Part shown: positions 60,171 through 64,000 of the stretch, piece by piece
How positions within the stretch are numbered: position 1 is the stretch's first letter
Layout: each line of letters starts with the position of its first letter
Source of the DNA: Siphonodentalium dalli
Lineage: Eukaryota > Mollusca > Scaphopoda > Gadilida > Siphonodentaliidae
DNA: 64,000 nt
NCBI GenBank assembly: GCA_032622095.1
Contig: CP136063.1
Location: forward strand, 217,819,982-217,883,981
Reading direction: 5' to 3'
The notes under the pieces: model-generated
The model's input: only the letters and a program-made list of their open reading frames with translations
What the model was told of the DNA's origin: nothing
Database searches by the model: none
Position numbers and translations under genes: made by a program

Positions 60171-61370
60171 GTTCAAAAAAACAGAAATTCAAAGTAATGT
60201 AAATTGCATTGTTTATAACAACAATAGGTGGTTGGTTGCGCACTAAAATACATGCAATATGTTATAGATGGTGTTTCAATTAACATAGACCATTTTGCCA
60301 TCACATTTCGTCAGCATGATTTACCTTGCATCACAGAACATCGGTAGCTTAACCTATGCGCGCGGTATCGATAACCGTTGTGCGTGGTTTAAACCATTTT
60401 TGAGTAACCGTTGTGCGAGTTCATTCCGAGCTTCAACACTCGAGTTGATTATGTCGATTTTCGTCGGTGACACACTTTCACGCGAAACGCTGGGCATGTG
60501 AATATCGTGGTGGATGTTTGTGCTGTCCGATATGGGTGCCAGGTTTTCTCTAGGTCAACAGGCAACTGTGTGAAGATCCATTGAACCAGAAAGTTTACAC
60601 GAGTCGGAGGAATATTTTTCATTTATCAGCCCATATACAAACAAATTTGATTAAACACTGGTGTTTTAACGACCATGCCATAGAACCATTATCTATATAC
60701 ACAATGAACTCAGAAAATATTTGAATTATGGCACATTACATGGGTATATATCATAAAGATTACACTTACCGTCCGTCACGCTTAACCGTTGTTCGAGTTC
60801 TTAACCGGTAATCGAGTTCACGGATCTCCAGTGTGAATATGACTACGATTGTATTGACCCGGTGAAACTTCGCACGTCGAGAAAGGGTTAATGCATGAGT
60901 GCTCAATACACAAAGCGATAATCCGACATATCGACATTCGCACGCGTTTCATTGCGGTGACAACCACTAATTCAGCCTCGTATACTTGTAATGTTAACAC
61001 CGTGTTCTACCCGATTTGTGTTATGTCTGTACTATGGAACTCCCTAAGTTGGTAATTTATCAGCCCGTCAAGCGAGTTCTTGTTTTTCCCCAAGTTAGAC
61101 AATTCGAGTACTATAGAATAACAAAAAGATGCAGCGTTGGGACACTCCAAACACCACAAAAACCGAGCAGCTTGCTGAATCCCAGTTACAGAATGGCTCT
61201 CCCAGAACATTATATAAGTCAGTTCACAACGATGTATGGTGTGAAAAAGGGTTATCGCCTATTGTTAAATTCCAATATCCAATGCAAGGAATTTACAAGA
61301 ACACAATTGCTCGAGTACGATAGAACACAAGTCTAGCTTTACAAGACTGGGAAATTACCGACTAACTCTG
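60171..61370. other. anonymous spacer with dispersed repeat pieces
   Basis: No supported gene. 60345-60440 and 60775-60840 carry the CGAGTTC/AACCGTTGTG repeat family also found at 49691 and 55130-55600. Confidence 0.4.
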
Positions 61371-61730
61371 TCCAAGTGGAGAAACACGGCAATTGTAATT
61401 CTATAGTATAGGCCCCTGTTTGGAGAATAATGTGATAAAGTTACCCAGGTTAATAATAGTTCATGTTTAGCAACAAATTATTGATTTTTGTGATCAAAAT
61501 GACGAACTACAGTACTAATATGCCTTAATTTATGCTTGATAAGGGCTATTACTTGCCAAAACTGAACAATATTTCCCTCTGTCACTTTTAAATCGAATTG
61601 ATATTGTGAGATTTGCTTAACCTGGGTAACTTTATCACAATTCTCACCAACCTGGGTAACTTTATCACAAAATTAGGAACCTGGGTAACTTTATCACAGA
61701 AAACCGGTGAGAGTGACCTATTCAGCAATA
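61371..61730 (-). repeat. dispersed repeat with GGGTAACTTTATCAC motifs
   Basis: Contains CCTGGGTAACTTTATCACA at about 61619, 61652 and 61680, and the inverted GTGATAAAGTTACCCAGG at about 61431. The flanking GTGGAGAAACACGGCAA and AAAACCGGTGAGAGTGAC match, in inverse, 21925-22035. About 200 bp here are absent from that copy. Confidence 0.55.
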
Positions 61731-62761
61731 ATATGATCTTGGTGGCGTTACCATTTCTGACTATGGTTTTCTTGTATACTTTGTGCTCAGGTTCTGCTTT
61801 GAAATTGTCTGACATAGTGTCAGGTGGAAATATTGACGTAATTTAAAGCAACATATCACTGGTAGTGTGATATTTTGCAAAATAAAAATTGATATTGTTT
61901 GCTGTTAAATGAAATTTATTCTATTAGAGAGTAGTTTTTAATTATTTGTCTTACCAACATCTGGGTGTTTCGGATGTATGATTATTAGAACTTGGATGTC
62001 TACAACATATTGGAATTGAAAAAAATATGGAACAAGTTTTTCCTCCCGGTCGAGTTATAACATACTACTGTCCTGCGTTCCATGCATACAGTCCTATTTC
62101 CGTAATGATAGGCTACCCTTATATGGTACTAGCGCCGGAATTAGAGAAATTCAAGATTTCTAAAACCCTAGAATTGAGCATGAAATTGCCAGGCATGTCT
62201 GATGTTGTGGGAAGGGTGGGCATATTTGCATTATTTATTTAAAAAGTGATAATTGAGAAGAGGAACATAATTGGTGGATAATAAATAATTATTAGTTTCA
62301 CTTGGTATTATTCCGGGTGATACAACAACCATGTCAGACCTCATTTTGCAATGCCAGACCATGTCTGTTTGGTGCCTGGCAAAACGTGAGACAGATAAAT
62401 AAACATTAATTTAGGGCTTGACCCCCTCGATGGCCCAGCACTGGCAGTAGTGGCAGTAGTAAAAGGGTTAAAATTGTAAAAACAGAATAAAAACACTTTC
62501 CCTTAATTTCTCATTATTTTCAAAAACTTTAACTCGTACATAGCACTCAATAACTCAGAATTGAAACAGTTCCTTTATTTAAATGTAGGAAATTTGGATT
62601 ATTTGGTCAATTTGACGTAGATTCGTACGAGTAAACGATCTCCCCTGTTATTCGCGGTAGTACAAAACTCATTTCGCAATTTGTTCAAACCTGTAAAATT
62701 AATTATATTCCTCCAAATGACATGGCAAGTTATCAACATATAATCATTACTTACCTATATG
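61731..62761. other. anonymous AT-rich spacer
   Basis: No gene or clear repeat supported. Short ORFs at 61613 and 62027 have no recognisable domain. Confidence 0.35.
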
Positions 62762-62933
62762 CCCTATCACTAACTCGCGGTTCCGTGGTTTCAGTGCTAC
62801 AGGTCAAAGTTTTGGAGTAGCATTTCCATATATGGAGCTTTTGAATTATTCACGACTCCCATATATGGAAAGTTAAGTAAAAACACGGAACCGGACCTGG
62901 TGGATCCAAAATGGCCGCGAGTTAGTGATAGGG
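62762..62933. mobile_element. MITE with 19-bp terminal inverted repeats
   Basis: Ends CCCTATCACTAACTCGCGG and its exact complement. The next bases inward (TTCCGTG / CACGGAA) and an inner CCATATATGG pair also match. AT-rich flanks (ATAT / TATA) would fit a TA-type target duplication. 172 bp, no coding. Confidence 0.65.
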
Positions 62934-64000
62934 TATATAATCGATAATAATCAAGCGTACAGCGTAATATTACATTTTTTGCATCTTAGTCATGATTTAT
63001 TCGATTTTACTGAAGTGTTTAGCTTATATTCTTTTGCGTTGTAAATGTCACTTTATTCGGCTCCGGAATTAACTCCCCGCTCAGCGGAAAATCAAAATGA
63101 CGGAATTCAGAGTCGGAAAAATTAATTTGTACAATTCCGGAATTAGAAAATGGGTGACGAGTATTTAGAATTGGAAAATAAACAACCGGCACAAATTCTG
63201 AGTCGGAAAATCGCGAACTCTGCTTCAAACACTTATAGATCATTCATAAATTACTTGTTACGTTTATTTTCCAACTATTGGAATTTGAGTCATGAAATTT
63301 CCAACTATTGAACATTATGGTCCTCAATTGGGGGGGGGTGAGGCCCCTGTCGATATGTCCCTGCGAGAGTACATTTTTCGAATAATTCTAGGCGCCAAAT
63401 ATTCCAGGTGGTGCAAAAATAACAGATTTCAAAATTCGATATCTGATAACTGAACTCTGATGGGTGGGTTCCTCGACTTGAATCAACATTTTTCACCCAC
63501 TGACCGACGGTGGTAATAATGTTCGGGATATATGTAAAAAAATAACTTTTTTACAAATTTGGTTGCCATTTTGGAAGCCATCTTGAGCAATTTGGTTTAT
63601 AAACACCGTAGTGTGACACATTTAAGATAGACCAAAACAATAAATACTTTTGATACCAATGATAGTTGCATTTTACTTAAAAAAATTGTCCAACCCTGAA
63701 AAGTTAATTTTTGCCGATATTTATGTCAAATTTGTGAGAGAAATATCAAATATCCAACGATTAAATACAGCTGGTCGGAATTAGAGGAAATGGCGGCCAT
63801 CTTGGATTCAAATGGCTCTAGCACCTAGTAGGGCCACCTTTATTTTTCGGTGAAATCCGGATTCTTTATCTGGATACCATAGGGAACAATAAAAATAAGG
63901 TTATTTGTAATCATCGGGGGGGGGGGGGGGGGTTGCATGTGGACCTTATTGGCTCCCCGACTAATGGTGATATGGAGAAGGGGCGCAAATATCTAACATT
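62934..64000. other. anonymous sequence with dispersed repeat pieces
   Basis: 63425-63530 matches the repeat at about 56360-56430 (CGATATCTGAT, TGGGTTCCTCGACT). A poly-G run of about 17 bases lies at about 63916-63932. No gene supported. Confidence 0.4.

Noticed and set aside
1-64000. tRNA or rRNA genes
   Set aside because: I saw no cloverleaf with A/B-box spacing or rRNA-like core; a tRNAscan run would be decisive.

Overview
The window is animal nuclear DNA, most likely from a marine invertebrate. That placement rests on the mix of repeats (Polinton/Maverick elements, CR1/L2-type LINEs, a Helitron-like repeat, MITEs), AT-rich repeat-dense spacers and the absence of any intact host gene. No species can be named from the sequence alone.

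The dominant content is two nearly identical Polinton/adintovirus-type elements in opposite orientation. Copy A (4485-21484, 17,000 bp, capsid genes on +) is flanked by the perfect 6-bp target duplication CATGTC. Copy B (23972-41268, 17,297 bp, capsid genes on -) is flanked by TGTGTG. Both begin with 5'-AG and end with CT-3'. Each encodes a type B DNA polymerase, an RVE integrase with a chromodomain, an FtsK/HerA-like packaging ATPase, an adenain-like cysteine protease, a double-jelly-roll major capsid protein, a penton-like minor capsid protein, small basic or membrane virion proteins, and a five-gene accessory module. Every ORF is open in copy B. Copy A has a 172-bp deletion in the polymerase, a 10-bp deletion in the protease and a 1-bp insertion in one accessory gene.

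The accessory module is the most unusual part. (i) Four of its five genes end, 13-22 nt after the stop codon, in a stem-loop that matches the animal replication-dependent histone mRNA 3' end (GGCCCT-TTTC-AGGGCC preceded by AAAAC, often followed by ACC). The fifth accessory gene (CCHC zinc knuckle) has an AATAAA instead. (ii) Its genes form divergent pairs, each driven from a palindromic intergenic cassette. Two cassettes are 555-bp direct repeats of each other. The third is a 411-bp inverted repeat that reaches into both coding regions, so the polymerase and the CCHC protein share the same first 32 residues. (iii) The ends are long arrays of a 30-bp G6/C6 repeat around one or two palindromes whose tips occur in both orientations.

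The capsid half is packed like an operon, with gaps of 2-57 nt and overlaps of 4-19 nt, in the order ORF198, ATPase, ORF195, ORF120, ORF235, integrase, 2-TM protein, penton, basic protein, major capsid protein, ORF152, protease.

The flanks (1-4484, 21491-23965, 41275-64000) are transposon-derived or anonymous. They hold hairpins and MITE-like inverted repeats, a LINE 3' fragment (43530-43808 plus 46923-47018) split by a 5'-truncated LINE (43809-46908) with a 14-bp target duplication, a near full-length LINE (49720-55119) encoding an endonuclease, a reverse transcriptase and a 2A-like motif but broken by one frameshift, a Helitron-like repeat (56527-59373) and a decayed C2H2 zinc-finger exon (59576-60078).
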